Of a stretch of 64,000 nt of DNA, positions 52,730 to 62,637 are shown in pieces; position 1 is the first letter of the stretch; every line of letters starts with the position of its first letter. This DNA comes from Oxynema aestuarii AP17 (GTDB lineage Bacteria; Cyanobacteriota; Cyanobacteriia; Cyanobacteriales; Laspinemataceae). The position numbers were made by a program, and so were the translations under genes. The notes under the pieces are model-generated. The model did not search any database. It saw nothing but the letters and a program-made list of their open reading frames with translations, and had not been told where the DNA came from. The stretch is taken from positions 1,984,001 to 2,048,000 of the forward strand of contig NZ_CP051167.1 of NCBI RefSeq assembly GCF_012295525.1. Direction: 5' to 3'.

Positions 52730-52889
52730 ACAAGAGGAGGGGACGATCCCGAACGTGAGATTTTATCGGTCGAGGGATGTCCCCCATTCGATCGGCGAGG
52801 CCGAGAGAGAGAGGCAGGGTAAATGGGAACCGTCAGCGATCCCCATTGTGTTCGCTCACTGCTCGGAGGGCAGTTGCACCAGGTTTACC

Positions 52890-54335
52890 CTACTTGCGAT
52901 CGCCGATCGGTTCGCGACGCGAGGAGCGTTTTTTCTTGGGAGGCTCGAACGATTTACGAGGACGGGGAGTGCGGCGATCGCCATTGCGCCGGGGCTTACT
53001 GCTGTACACCGGAATCGGTTCTTCTGGCGCTTCGCTTTCGGCCCAGTTCGGACGGATGCGGTCGTAAGCCAGTTGCAAGGCGGCGGCGGCGATCGCGTGG
53101 GGATCGTACTCTTCGCTCAATTGGGCGACAATCGGCAAGAAGGACGCCAAGCGTTCTCCGGCGAGAACCTCATGCACCTGGGTTTGCAGTTTTTCCAGAT
53201 GGCGCGCCTCAATTTGCGATCGCGTCGGAATCGAACGAATATCGAACCGTTGGCCCACCCGATCCTCAATCTGACGCAGTTTGCGGCGATCGTAAGGAAG
53301 AATCAGCGAAATCGCCGTTCCTTCCCGTCCGGCCCGGCCCGTGCGACCGATGCGGTGGACGTAACTTTCGACACTATCGGGCAAATCGTAGTTAATCACG
53401 TGAGTCAAATGATCCACGTCGAGACCCCGTGCGGCGATGTCCGTCGCCACGATCCAACGCACCTGTTGTTGGCGGAACCGATGTAACAGGCGCTCCCGTT
53501 GGGACTGGTTCAAATCGCCGTGATATTCGTCGGCACTGTGACCCGCCGCTTGCAGTTGGCTGGTCAGTTCGGCGGCGGCCCGGCGGGTACGCACGAAGAC
53601 GATCGCCGATTCCGGATCTTCCAACTCTAAAATTGGCTGCAAGGCGCGCGATTTCGACCAGCCGCGCGGCACCATGTAAACCGCCTGTTCGATCCGCTTC
53701 GGCGTGGTTTTCATTTCGATCGCCACGGTGATCGGATCGTTCATGAATTTGCGGATCAGCGCTTTGATCGAGGCGTCCATCGTCGCCGAGAAAAATGCCG
53801 TCTGATGCTCTTGCGGTGCGGCTTTGAGGATTTTTTCGACATCTTGGATGAAGCCCATACTCAACATCTCGTCGGCTTCGTCGAGAACCATCCATTTGAG
53901 GGTGTCGAGTTTGAGGCTGTTGCGTCCGAGTAAATCCAACACTCGTCCGGGGGTTCCCACCACGATCTGCACGCCACGGTCTAACCGTTGGATTTGGCGT
54001 TCGATCGAGGCGCCGCCGTAAACCGAGAGAATCCGCACGCGGCGATCGTCGTTCAACTCGGAAATCGCGTTGGAGACCTGAATCGCCAACTCGCGCGTCG
54101 GCGTCAACACCAGGGCCTGCACGGTTTTATCGCTCGGATCGAGCTGCTCTAAAATTGGCAGCGAAAAGGCGGCGGTTTTACCCGTCCCCGTTTGGGCTTG
54201 TCCCACCACATCCTGACCGGATAGTAGGTGAGGGATTGCTTGCTCTTGAATAGCCGTCGGCTCGGTGAAGCCGTTTTTTGCTAGATGCTCTACACGGGCA
54301 TCGGAAAGACCAAGACTTTGAAACGAAAGAGTCAT
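52890..54335 (-). CDS. DEAD-box RNA helicase (CrhR/DeaD-like)
   Basis: A 481-aa ATP-dependent RNA helicase similar in size and layout to the cyanobacterial cold- and redox-responsive CrhR. Motifs in order: Q motif (GFTEPTAIQEQAIP), Walker A AQTGTGKT, PTRELAIQ, TPGR, DEAD in VLDEADEML, SAT in FFSATM, VIVF-like SAIVFVRTRRAA, and HRIGRTGRAGREG. A basic tail with RRNGDRRTPRPRKSFEPPKK ends the protein. The ATG follows AGGAG by 6 nt. It is the second gene after rimO on this strand, an arrangement also reported for crhR in Synechocystis. The symbol is left open because several DEAD-box paralogues exist in cyanobacteria. Confidence 0.9.
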   Translation of the reverse strand: MTLSFQSLGLSDARVEHLAKNGFTEPTAIQEQAIPHLLSGQDVVGQAQTGTGKTAAFSLPILEQLDPSDKTVQALVLTPTRELAIQVSNAISELNDDRRVRILSVYGGASIERQIQRLDRGVQIVVGTPGRVLDLLGRNSLKLDTLKWMVLDEADEMLSMGFIQDVEKILKAAPQEHQTAFFSATMDASIKALIRKFMNDPITVAIEMKTTPKRIEQAVYMVPRGWSKSRALQPILELEDPESAIVFVRTRRAAAELTSQLQAAGHSADEYHGDLNQSQRERLLHRFRQQQVRWIVATDIAARGLDVDHLTHVINYDLPDSVESYVHRIGRTGRAGREGTAISLILPYDRRKLRQIEDRVGQRFDIRSIPTRSQIEARHLEKLQTQVHEVLAGERLASFLPIVAQLSEEYDPHAIAAAALQLAYDRIRPNWAESEAPEEPIPVYSSKPRRNGDRRTPRPRKSFEPPKKKRSSRREPIGDRK

Positions 54336-54644
54336 TTAATCTCCTAAAAACGTCTTTGGCGCTGCATTCGGCAGCGAATTGAGTAGTGATTGCAGTTCGC
54401 CCCCTGACTGGCTCGATCGCGAGCGAATCGATTTCGTCACGGGCATCTCGATCGACAGCCGCATTTCTTGAGGGTCACTCAAGTCCCGCGACACGACCAG
54501 GGTCAACACGCGGCGCAAATCTTGGCGCCGTTGGGTTCGAGCTTCGGCAAGTGTGCAATGCGATCCCTTCCTACGTGGGTCAAGTTCCCATCAAACCAAC
54601 ACACCCGTATCCCCACACACTCGAACACAAAAGGCCAGCTTGCC
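54336..54644 (-). other. rimO-helicase spacer with a possible leader ORF
   Basis: A 309-nt gap between the rimO stop and the helicase start. A minus-strand frame is open from about 54585 to a TAA at 54336-54338; the stop touches the helicase ATG directly (TAAATG). It includes RRVLTLVVSRDLSDPQEMRL and ends NAAPKTFLGD. A TTG at 54518 or a later GTG could start it. The AGGAG for the helicase is inside this frame. It may be a coupled small gene or a long cold-responsive leader; I do not recognise the peptide. Confidence 0.35.
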
Positions 54645-56000
54645 TTAAGAAACAACCACGGATTCTCTCTGAAGCGCGTCGGCTGCACGGGCAACCCGAC
54701 CGCTCAGATCGTAGATATCGGCATTCTCAATCAGTACGGGAATCATCGATCCCAGTCGAGCTTTGCCTCGCACGTAGACCAAACCATCTACATCCGGGGA
54801 AAACCGAGCCGAACGGCCAATATACTGACCTGTTGCTGGATTTTCCTGTTCGATGAGAACGTCTACAACTTTCCCGACTTGAGTTCGATTTCTCTTTAAA
54901 GCAATGGGCTGCTGCATCTGCATCAAGGCATCCCGGCGGGCTTCCATGACCTCTGGCGAAATTTGATTGGGCAGGTCATACGCAGGCGTTCCTTCCTCTG
55001 GGGAAAAGGTAAACACGCCGACATGATCGAACTCATGACGCTGCACAAACTGAAGCAGATGGTCGAACTGTTCGTCCGTTTCGCCGGGGAACCCAACAAT
55101 AAAGGTGGTTCGCAGGACTGCTTCGGGCAGCGCTTCTTTCAGCCGCTCTATAATACTATCATTTACCCCCGCTTGCCAAGGACGATTCATCGATCGCAGC
55201 ACTTGAGGATGGGAATGTTGCAGGGGTAAATCCAGATACGGCAACACGTTCGGCGTTTCGCGAATGGCTTTGATAACGGGTGGCGTCAACCCGGTCGGAT
55301 AAGCGTAGTGCATCCGAATCCAGGGAATATCTACTTTTCCTAATGCCCGCAGCAATTCGGCCAGTTTTGGTTCGCCGTAAATATCGGTGCCGTAGTTGGT
55401 GGTAATTTGAGAAATTAAGATAATCTCTTTCACCCCTTGAGCGGCGAGCTGCCGGGCTTCGGCAACGATCGATTCGATCGAGCGCGATCGCTGGTTTCCG
55501 CGCAAGTGGGGAATAATGCAAAAGGCACAACGATAATTGCACCCTTCGGCAATCCGCAGGTAGGCGACTCCTTCGCTCGTCGTGCGATACCGGGGCGTGG
55601 TTTCGTCGGCAATGTAGGTCGGCTCGGCGGAAACCTCTTTAACTCGTTCCCCAGTTTCGGCCCGTTCGATCACTTGGACGATTTTGTGATAGTCTCCGGT
55701 TCCGACCAGGGCGACGGCTTCGGGCAGTTCTTCCAAGAGTTGCTCTTGGAAGTGCTGGGCCATGCAGCCTGTAATCACGATTTTTTTCTGTTCTTCTGCC
55801 AGTCCGACCAAGGTGCGTACGGATTCTTCGCGCGCCGCTTGGATGAAACTACAGGTATTGACAATTACATAGTCGGCGAGTTCTTCATTTGTATCGACGT
55901 TATAGCCCGCTTCTACCAATAAGCCGAGCATATGCTCGGTGTCGATGCGATTTTTTTCGCAGCCTAGATGAGAAATAGCAATGGTTGGCTTGTTGCCCAT
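54645..56000 (-). CDS. rimO: Ribosomal protein S12 methylthiotransferase RimO
   Basis: A 451-aa radical SAM methylthiotransferase that adds a methylthio group to Asp of ribosomal protein S12. The N-terminal UPF0004 domain has the second cluster's cysteines ([24 protein letters not shown]); the radical SAM CxxxCxxC is in [17 protein letters not shown] (about residues 150-165); a TRAM domain closes the protein ([20 protein letters not shown]). The N-terminal [13 protein letters not shown] and length favour RimO over MiaB. The helicase gene follows on the same strand. Confidence 0.95.
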   Translation of the reverse strand: MGNKPTIAISHLGCEKNRIDTEHMLGLLVEAGYNVDTNEELADYVIVNTCSFIQAAREESVRTLVGLAEEQKKIVITGCMAQHFQEQLLEELPEAVALVGTGDYHKIVQVIERAETGERVKEVSAEPTYIADETTPRYRTTSEGVAYLRIAEGCNYRCAFCIIPHLRGNQRSRSIESIVAEARQLAAQGVKEIILISQITTNYGTDIYGEPKLAELLRALGKVDIPWIRMHYAYPTGLTPPVIKAIRETPNVLPYLDLPLQHSHPQVLRSMNRPWQAGVNDSIIERLKEALPEAVLRTTFIVGFPGETDEQFDHLLQFVQRHEFDHVGVFTFSPEEGTPAYDLPNQISPEVMEARRDALMQMQQPIALKRNRTQVGKVVDVLIEQENPATGQYIGRSARFSPDVDGLVYVRGKARLGSMIPVLIENADIYDLSGRVARAADALQRESVVVS

Positions 56001-56350
56001 GCAGTTTGCTTTGTTTAGCGTCAGATTCGTTTCGGCTTTTGCTCTCGGGGAGCGACGATCGATCCTGAAATCGTTAACTTTTTTAAATTTAGATCTAAAT
56101 TAGAGTATATCCCAATTCCCGATCGCCGCGACAAGTTCCTCAAAATTTAGGTCGATTTCCGCCGATCGCCAACTCTGCGGCGATCGCCCCGACGAAATCC
56201 GTTAAAATTGATGGGGTTTGCGCTTTGGATTTTCCAGGATACCCTGAAATTAGCACCGGGATCTCCTTTCTAGGCATCCCCACTTGGGTGCGAACGCTTG
56301 CCATAGCGATGGTTTGAGGTATTGCGTATAGATATAAGGATGGCGGCATT
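56001..56350. other. Divergent promoter region between rimO and a small membrane protein
   Basis: No gene is convincing here. The 16-bp palindrome AATTTAGATCTAAATT (56086-56101) lies 86 nt before the rimO start and could be an operator. A minus-strand open frame at 56140-56349 looks accidental. Confidence 0.45.
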
Positions 56351-56491
56351 ATGTCTGATTTGAATCGTGGAATTATGAAATTTAAAGGCGCCGACAGTCC
56401 GGTGGCGGTAGCCCTGTCTTCGATCGCGATCTTAGGAGGAATTGCCTTCTTAATCTGGTGGGCTTTGCAATCCGCCTATACCTTGAATTAG
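56351..56491 (+). CDS. Small single-helix membrane protein (46 aa)
   Basis: The frame MSDLNRGIMKFKGADSPVAV continues through one membrane helix (ALSSIAILGGIAFLIWWALQ) and ends SAYTLN at a TAG at 56491. The size and pattern fit the small accessory subunits of thylakoid membrane complexes found in cyanobacteria, but I cannot name it. A strong intrinsic terminator 106 nt later supports a separate transcription unit. Confidence 0.7.
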   Translation: MSDLNRGIMKFKGADSPVAVALSSIAILGGIAFLIWWALQSAYTLN

Positions 56492-56596
56492 GCAGCGCGA
56501 TCGAATCTACAGCTCTCGGCGGCTTCCCGGTGGCGATCGCTTCGACGGGTAAACGCCGGGAGTCCCGTCCGTTCCAGCGAGCGAACAACTGAAATC

Positions 56597-56621
56597 ACCG
56601 CACCCTCCGTGCGGTTTTTTT
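56597..56621 (+). terminator. Intrinsic terminator of the 46-aa protein gene
   Basis: ACCGCAC / GTGCGGT stem with a CCTCC loop, followed by seven T. Confidence 0.85.
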
Positions 56622-56746
56622 GTATCCGTACCCGTTGACCCTCAAGGGAAGGAGATCCGACCCACTCCCTCCCCTTAGCTCGCCTTTCGCCCCCGGTGCG
56701 CCCTCGCCACTTGAGGGGGCGATCGCGTTATGATTTGCAAGCATAG

Positions 56747-57955
<1,209 letters not shown>

Positions 57956-58119
57956 TGCGGCCATTTTTCGCAGATTTTTAAATTTGCTGAAATATTGTCT
58001 GGGCAAGGGATATGGGCGATCGGGGGTAGGCGATCGTCCGAAATTTTTTAAAAAAATTGCAAAAACATTTGACATCTGAGGCAGTTATGCTAGGATTAGT
58101 AATCGTGCAAGGAAAACGC

Positions 58120-58201
58120 GGGTCGGTGCCCGAGTGGTTAATGGGGGCGGACTGTAAATCCGCTGGCTACGCCTACGCTGGTTCGAATCCAGCCCGGCCC
58201 A
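58120..58201 (+). tRNA. tRNA-Tyr (GTA)
   Basis: Acceptor GGGTCGG pairs with CCGGCCC; the anticodon loop CTGTAAA reads GTA; a long variable arm (GGCTACGCCTACGC) is as expected for bacterial tRNA-Tyr; the T arm has GGTTCGAATCC. The CCA end is not encoded. Confidence 0.95.
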
Positions 58202-58261
58202 CTTCCTTGCCGAGTCCGGCAAGACCGCGAAACTGAGAGGCTTGCTTCTTAAGTCGCGATC

Positions 58262-58333
58262 GCCCGTGTAGCTCAGTGGTAGAGCACACCCTTGGTAAGG
58301 GTGAGGTCACGAGTTCAATCCTCGTCACGGGCT
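58262..58333 (+). tRNA. tRNA-Thr (GGT)
   Basis: Acceptor GCCCGTG pairs with CACGGGC. D arm AGCTCAGTGGTAGAGC, anticodon loop CTTGGTAA with GGT, T loop AGTTCAATCCT. It lies 60 nt after tRNA-Tyr and is probably cotranscribed with it. Confidence 0.95.
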
Positions 58334-58833
58334 TTTAAAACAGCAGAGTAGCGTTTTCTGGCGTCAATAGTTCGACGATGTATCGTTGTCTACCGTCGCC
58401 AGTTGGTGTTTCAAATCAACACGACTCAACACTTCAGTCTGTCTAAATTTAACCCTCCAAAAAATTCTCTATCCCATCGAGGTTTCCAGGCGTTACCAGC
58501 CATAATTTGGTCAAGCCAATCAAAAGGTCTCGACTGAGCTGGGTTTATATCCCTGTAGAGTACACAACGGGGGAACTGGAACCCTCGCCCGTTAAGTGAG
58601 GTAGCTTGGCAAAAATTGTATAAAATACTTATTGTCGAGAGCGCCTATATCAAGACCGCCCATATTATATAAAGTACTAAGAGAAGGGCGATCGCCGATT
58701 CAATCAAAGTAGGTTTGCTGACCAAGCCCCTACAGGACACGATAGTTTTTAGGAGTGCGGGCATCCTGCCCACCTCGTAACTATGCATTTTAAAAGATTG
58801 ACAGCTTAATTTTGACGATCGCACTGGCTTGAC
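58334..58833. other. Gap between tRNA-Thr and tRNA-Arg
   Basis: No complete gene is seen. The minus strand has a short frame (about 58447-58545) reading RDLLIGLTKLWLVTPGNLDG, which might be a gene remnant. A degraded copy of the GTGCGGGCA palindrome lies near 58755. An open frame at 58645-58863 runs into tRNA-Arg and is not a gene. Confidence 0.35.
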
Positions 58834-58906
58834 GGGTGCGGCAGGACTCGAACCTGCGACCAACGAATTAGAAGTTCGCTACTCTATCCAACTGAGTTAC
58901 GCACCC
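58834..58906 (-). tRNA. tRNA-Arg (TCT)
   Basis: On the minus strand the acceptor GGGTGCG pairs with CGCACCC; D arm ACTCAGTTGGATAGAGT; anticodon loop CTTCTAA with TCT; T arm GCAGGTTCGAGTCCTGC. Confidence 0.95.
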
Positions 58907-59458
58907 AGGCTCCCACAGGGAGAGGGGTAGTGACGCTTAGTGGGGGGCAAAAAACCCGGCTCGACCCCTAACGGAAGTAAGGGGGTGACTAAACGCCAGT
59001 CTATCGTAGCAAAAAATCGAGTAAATCTACCAATCTAATTTAGGCGAATTTTGCAACGATCGCCCCTTGGGGGCAGACAACAGCTATCCTCCGCCGATGG
59101 AAATCGAATCGGACATCGGTCAGAACTCGGGACCGTCCAAATATTGGCGGCAAAAATTTTTTAGAAAAGTCAGCAAATCGAGGCGCAGACTGGATAACAG
59201 TTGGGTAAGTCCGAGGTTTTGCCGCGCCATCCTCTTGATACAGTAAGATAGGGTGTTAATCAGCGCGTTAGATAGGTGGTCAAAGAAAGGCGCTTCGCTC
59301 ATCGCGAAGCCGTTGACAGCGCGACTCAGCCAACGAACTGCGCGATCGCGGCTCGACCTAACTCTAACCCCATCCGGCTGATGTCGAGACTCTCGCCTAA
59401 GTCATTCTGAATTTAGCCGACAGTACCCCCAGGCCACGAGGACTCAATTGGCAGTGTC
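58907..59458. other. Gap between tRNA-Arg and the gene at 59459
   Basis: No firm gene. A 60-aa minus-strand frame at 59120-59302 (MSEAPFFDHLSNALINTLSY start) has protein-like composition but no recognisable family; it could be a remnant of a mobile element gene. The promoter of 59459 must lie in the right part. Confidence 0.3.
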
Positions 59459-60127
59459 ATGTTTATTCTGAAACGGCAGGACGTTGAAATCTCTGGAATC
59501 GTACACCCGAAAACGGGTCAACAGATTCCAATCCTTAATTATCAGGGTCAGACCTTTCGCCTGATTAACGTGTTTAGCGCACAGCAGGCGGAAGAAGCTA
59601 GAGCTTTCTGGAGAGATCTGACAGATAACCGTGGCAAAGCTTGCGTGCTACTCGAAGAACCCGATCGATATAGTGTTTGGGGCAAAATTCGTTTAGATCA
59701 AGCCGACGATCCTCAAAATAGCGGTGTTGCCGCTTCCCCTTTATATACCCAAGCCTGTCTGCTGCTATTGCAGGCGGTTTATTTCGATATTGAAGATTTA
59801 CTCGGAACACGACAGGCGGGGTCATTTGAGAAAGAGATCGGTCAGGTCTTTCAAAAATGGCGCTTTCCTCAAGCCGACTCTACGGCAAGCGTCAATAATT
59901 TACTCAATATGGATCCTCTGGGGGGGGCGCAGGTGCCTTCTTGGCAAGAACACCATCTCAATACGCTGTTACAAGAACTCCACCGTCTCGGTAAAGAGTA
60001 TTTTGGGAACGAAAGCTTTACCGAACGCGCGATCGATGTCCTGCAAGACATGCCGGATAACGAGCGCAAGCAATTCACCGAATGGCTCAATCAGTCGCCA
60101 TTAGGCCAGCTTTGGTCAACGTCGTGA
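59459..60127 (+). CDS. Conserved cyanobacterial protein of unknown function
   Basis: A 222-aa soluble protein starting MFILKRQDVEISGIVHPKTG. Highly ordered-looking segments are ILNYQGQTFRLINVFSAQQA, ARAFWRDLTDNRGKACVLLE, DRYSVWGKIRLDQ and TQACLLLLQAVYFDIEDLLG. The sequence resembles a family widespread in cyanobacteria that I know only as uncharacterised (Npun_F0813-like, from memory). No catalytic motif is visible and no operon partner is evident; a membrane protein gene follows 130 nt later. Confidence 0.7.
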   Translation: MFILKRQDVEISGIVHPKTGQQIPILNYQGQTFRLINVFSAQQAEEARAFWRDLTDNRGKACVLLEEPDRYSVWGKIRLDQADDPQNSGVAASPLYTQACLLLLQAVYFDIEDLLGTRQAGSFEKEIGQVFQKWRFPQADSTASVNNLLNMDPLGGAQVPSWQEHHLNTLLQELHRLGKEYFGNESFTERAIDVLQDMPDNERKQFTEWLNQSPLGQLWSTS

Positions 60128-60257
60128 GCGACAATCGCAACGGGTTCCCCCATCGGCGATTCAGACCGGGGAGAACCTGCAGCCCTCGGAGCCGTTGTAT
60201 TTTTAAGCGTATCCTTGACGGATTATTCAATGCCCAGTTACCTGTTTGGCTACTGCT

Positions 60258-61226
60258 ATGCGCACGACATCAGATAAGCTCTCAACTTCTCAATTTTTGC
60301 TTTCCGCTCAAAACCTCGTTGTAGGTTCGATTTCATGGGCGGTTTTTGCCCTTTTGTTTTTTCTATTGTTTAGCGTTCCTCAAGAAGCCAAGGCGGGCTT
60401 ACCCTTGTGGTACTCGATTGGCACCTTGATTTTTGAACTAGCGGCCTTTTTGATCGCAGGTCTACTCTGTTTTAGAAATTGGCGTTCCAATCAAATTGTA
60501 AGCGGACGCAACGTTTGGCTGGCGATCGGGATTGGCATGATCGCCTATTTCCTCGGCAGTGTCATGTTTGGGTTGTGGGAACTGTACTGGCAACTCGAAC
60601 CGGACGTATCCTTGGGTGATTTATTTTACGCCGTCACCTATATCGCCTTGACCGTCGGCATGGTTCTGGCGGTATCGTCTCGCAAGCTGAATTTAGAACC
60701 GTGGCAGTGGGGCGTCCTGTTGGGGATCGCCGTTTTCGGGGTTGCTTTTGCCGTCTGGTTGTCTTCTCCGGCAGACTTGTTCTCTTTCCCCGGGACCGAA
60801 TCGGCTCCGGCGACGGCGGAAGTCGCCGAAACCGCCGCAGAAACTGCCGTAGACACCAATGCCCCTCAATTGATTGTGGCGATCGACGACTTTCTCAAGC
60901 CCTTTAGCAATTACGTCAGCCTGTTTTACGTGGTGATGGACGTGATTTTGCTGATTTTGGCAACGGCATTGCTGCTGGCGTTCTGGGGCGGTCGTTTTTC
61001 TCAGTCTTGGCGGATGATTGCTGCAGCTACGTTTTCGCTCTACATCGCGGATATGTGGTTCAAATATGCAGAAACCCGAGTCATGGACTACCAAAGCGGT
61101 AGTTTGCTGGAAGTCTTTTGGGTGTTTAGCGGCGTCTTATTCGGAATTGGAGCGGTGTTGGAATACGACATTTCGACCCGATCGCGATCGCGCGGACGCC
61201 GACGTGGTGGGGGAGGGGGCGACTAA
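60258..61226 (+). CDS. Polytopic membrane protein of unknown function
   Basis: A 322-aa membrane protein beginning at the ATG 60258 (MRTTSDKLSTSQFLLSAQNL). About eight hydrophobic helices are visible, such as ISWAVFALLFFLLFSVPQEA, GTLIFELAAFLIAGLLCF, NVWLAIGIGMIAYFLGSVMF and FYVVMDVILLILATALLLAF. An Ala/Glu/Thr-rich loop (ATAEVAETAAETAVDTNAPQ) sits mid-protein, and the C-terminus is Arg/Gly-rich (SRSRGRRRGGGGGD). No transporter signature is recognised. Confidence 0.7.
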   Translation: MRTTSDKLSTSQFLLSAQNLVVGSISWAVFALLFFLLFSVPQEAKAGLPLWYSIGTLIFELAAFLIAGLLCFRNWRSNQIVSGRNVWLAIGIGMIAYFLGSVMFGLWELYWQLEPDVSLGDLFYAVTYIALTVGMVLAVSSRKLNLEPWQWGVLLGIAVFGVAFAVWLSSPADLFSFPGTESAPATAEVAETAAETAVDTNAPQLIVAIDDFLKPFSNYVSLFYVVMDVILLILATALLLAFWGGRFSQSWRMIAAATFSLYIADMWFKYAETRVMDYQSGSLLEVFWVFSGVLFGIGAVLEYDISTRSRSRGRRRGGGGGD

Positions 61227-61467
61227 TTCTCCCCTGGGAGGAGTACGAACTTTTTGTCAACTCCACCAATTCCAGCACGCTGACGTAGTATGGGTACAGG
61301 GCCTGTTTCGATCTGAGGTTCTGTACCCTTTGCGATCGCGGCTGAGAATTAAATGGTATCTTTATCGAGCGGTGTCCGATTGCTAATTCAGGGAAACGTC
61401 AGCGCTTTTCCCGGTCGGATCTCGCCCAATCGCTCTCGATCTCTAACCACAGCATCCTTCGTGCGGC

Positions 61468-62373
61468 ATGACTTCTCGAAAACTTTCTGATTCTGACAAA
61501 CAGGATATCCTCGAACTCTACCGACAACCGGGGGAGACCACGTTGACGTTGGCCAGTCGTTACGGGGTCAGCAGTTCGACGATCAGCCGCATTCTCAAAA
61601 GCAGTTTGTCACAGAAAGAATACGAAGCGCTCATCCAGCAAAAACGTTCCGGGCGTTCTTCTCAAAATAATGCGGCTAGTTCGAGTGAAGGAACGAGCCG
61701 GGAAATGCCCACTTCTACCCCGACACGCCGGGGATCGAGTCCGTCTCTACGCAAGGACGCCCCCATCGATCGCCGCATCCGCAAGCGCACGACGGTCGGC
61801 GCCGAGGAGTCCGACGACGATCGCGATTTGGGAACTCAATTGGAACTCGATAGTCTGTGGAGCGATCGCGATGACGACGAATCCCCCGATCGCTATTCCG
61901 ACAGCGAAACCAGTACCCTCAAAGAAATGCTCGGGGAAGACGTTCTCGACGACGACGATCTCGACGACGACGACGACGATCTCGACGACGACGACGAGGA
62001 TTTAGAGGAGGATTACGCGGAAGAACTCCGCTTGCGTCAACGACACGATCGCCCGCGCAGCGCCTTTGTCGAAGTGATCCCCCTCGCGGAAGCCCAATTG
62101 CCGAAAATTTGCTATCTCGTGATCGATCGCGGCGCCGAGTTGATTACCCGACCGTTGAAAGATTTTTCCGAATTGGGCAATATCCCCGCCCAGGAGGTGC
62201 AAGAAAAAACCCTCCCGGTGTTCGACAATCACCGCGTCGCCCGTCGTTTTTCCGCCCGCAACCAACGGGTGATCAAGGTTCCCGATGGTAAGATGCTGCA
62301 AAAAACGAGCAGTTATTTGCAAGAAAAGGGAATCACCCGCTTGTTATTTGACGGACAGGTTTATTCTCTCTAG
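61468..62373 (+). CDS. HTH-domain protein with long acidic tract
   Basis: A 301-aa protein in three parts. Residues 1-55 form a transposase-type helix-turn-helix (SDSDKQDILELYRQPGETTL, SRYGVSSSTISRILKSSLS). Residues 56-190 are a low-complexity linker with a run rich in Asp (DDDDLDDDDDDLDDDDEDLE). Residues about 195-301 are a compact C-terminal domain (FVEVIPLAEAQLPKICYLVI, HRVARRFSARNQRVIKVPDG, GITRLLFDGQVYSL). No catalytic DDE triad follows the HTH, so it is not a working transposase. It looks like a domesticated DNA-binding protein; its target is unknown. Confidence 0.75.
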   Translation: MTSRKLSDSDKQDILELYRQPGETTLTLASRYGVSSSTISRILKSSLSQKEYEALIQQKRSGRSSQNNAASSSEGTSREMPTSTPTRRGSSPSLRKDAPIDRRIRKRTTVGAEESDDDRDLGTQLELDSLWSDRDDDESPDRYSDSETSTLKEMLGEDVLDDDDLDDDDDDLDDDDEDLEEDYAEELRLRQRHDRPRSAFVEVIPLAEAQLPKICYLVIDRGAELITRPLKDFSELGNIPAQEVQEKTLPVFDNHRVARRFSARNQRVIKVPDGKMLQKTSSYLQEKGITRLLFDGQVYSL

Positions 62374-62537
62374 GTCGTTTCACCGTCAAGCATAGTATCA
62401 TCAACGCAGCTACAAAGACCTGAATGGGTGGGTAAAACTCCCCGTGGTAGGACGTACAGTTAAAAGACGGTTGGCCGAAATTCTAGTTTCAGAGCTTCTC
62501 AAGGAATTGGGATCTAAGCCCGAACAGTAGGAGCATC

Positions 62538-62572
62538 AACCCCCTGAGTAGTCGAACTTAGGGGGTTATTTT
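62538..62572 (+). terminator. Possible intrinsic terminator
   Basis: AACCCCCT (62538-62545) and AGGGGGTT (62560-62567) form an 8-bp stem followed by ATTTTC. It may end the HTH gene's transcript. Between 62374 and 62530 a plus frame ending RLAEILVSELLKELGSKPEQ is open but has no clear start; it may be a remnant. Confidence 0.55.
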
Positions 62573-62637
62573 CTGGGAAACCTCAATCACTACAGAGAAA
62601 GTTTAGAAAACCGTTTTAACCGACGTGAGCGAGAATT

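Noticed and set aside
54386-54899. Two plus-strand frames of 143-156 aa opposite rimO and its downstream spacer
   Set aside because: They run antisense through the firm rimO coding region and have no recognisable motif.
58645-58863. 72-aa minus-strand open frame
   Set aside because: It begins inside tRNA-Arg (its first residues are a translation of the T arm) and covers a dispersed repeat.
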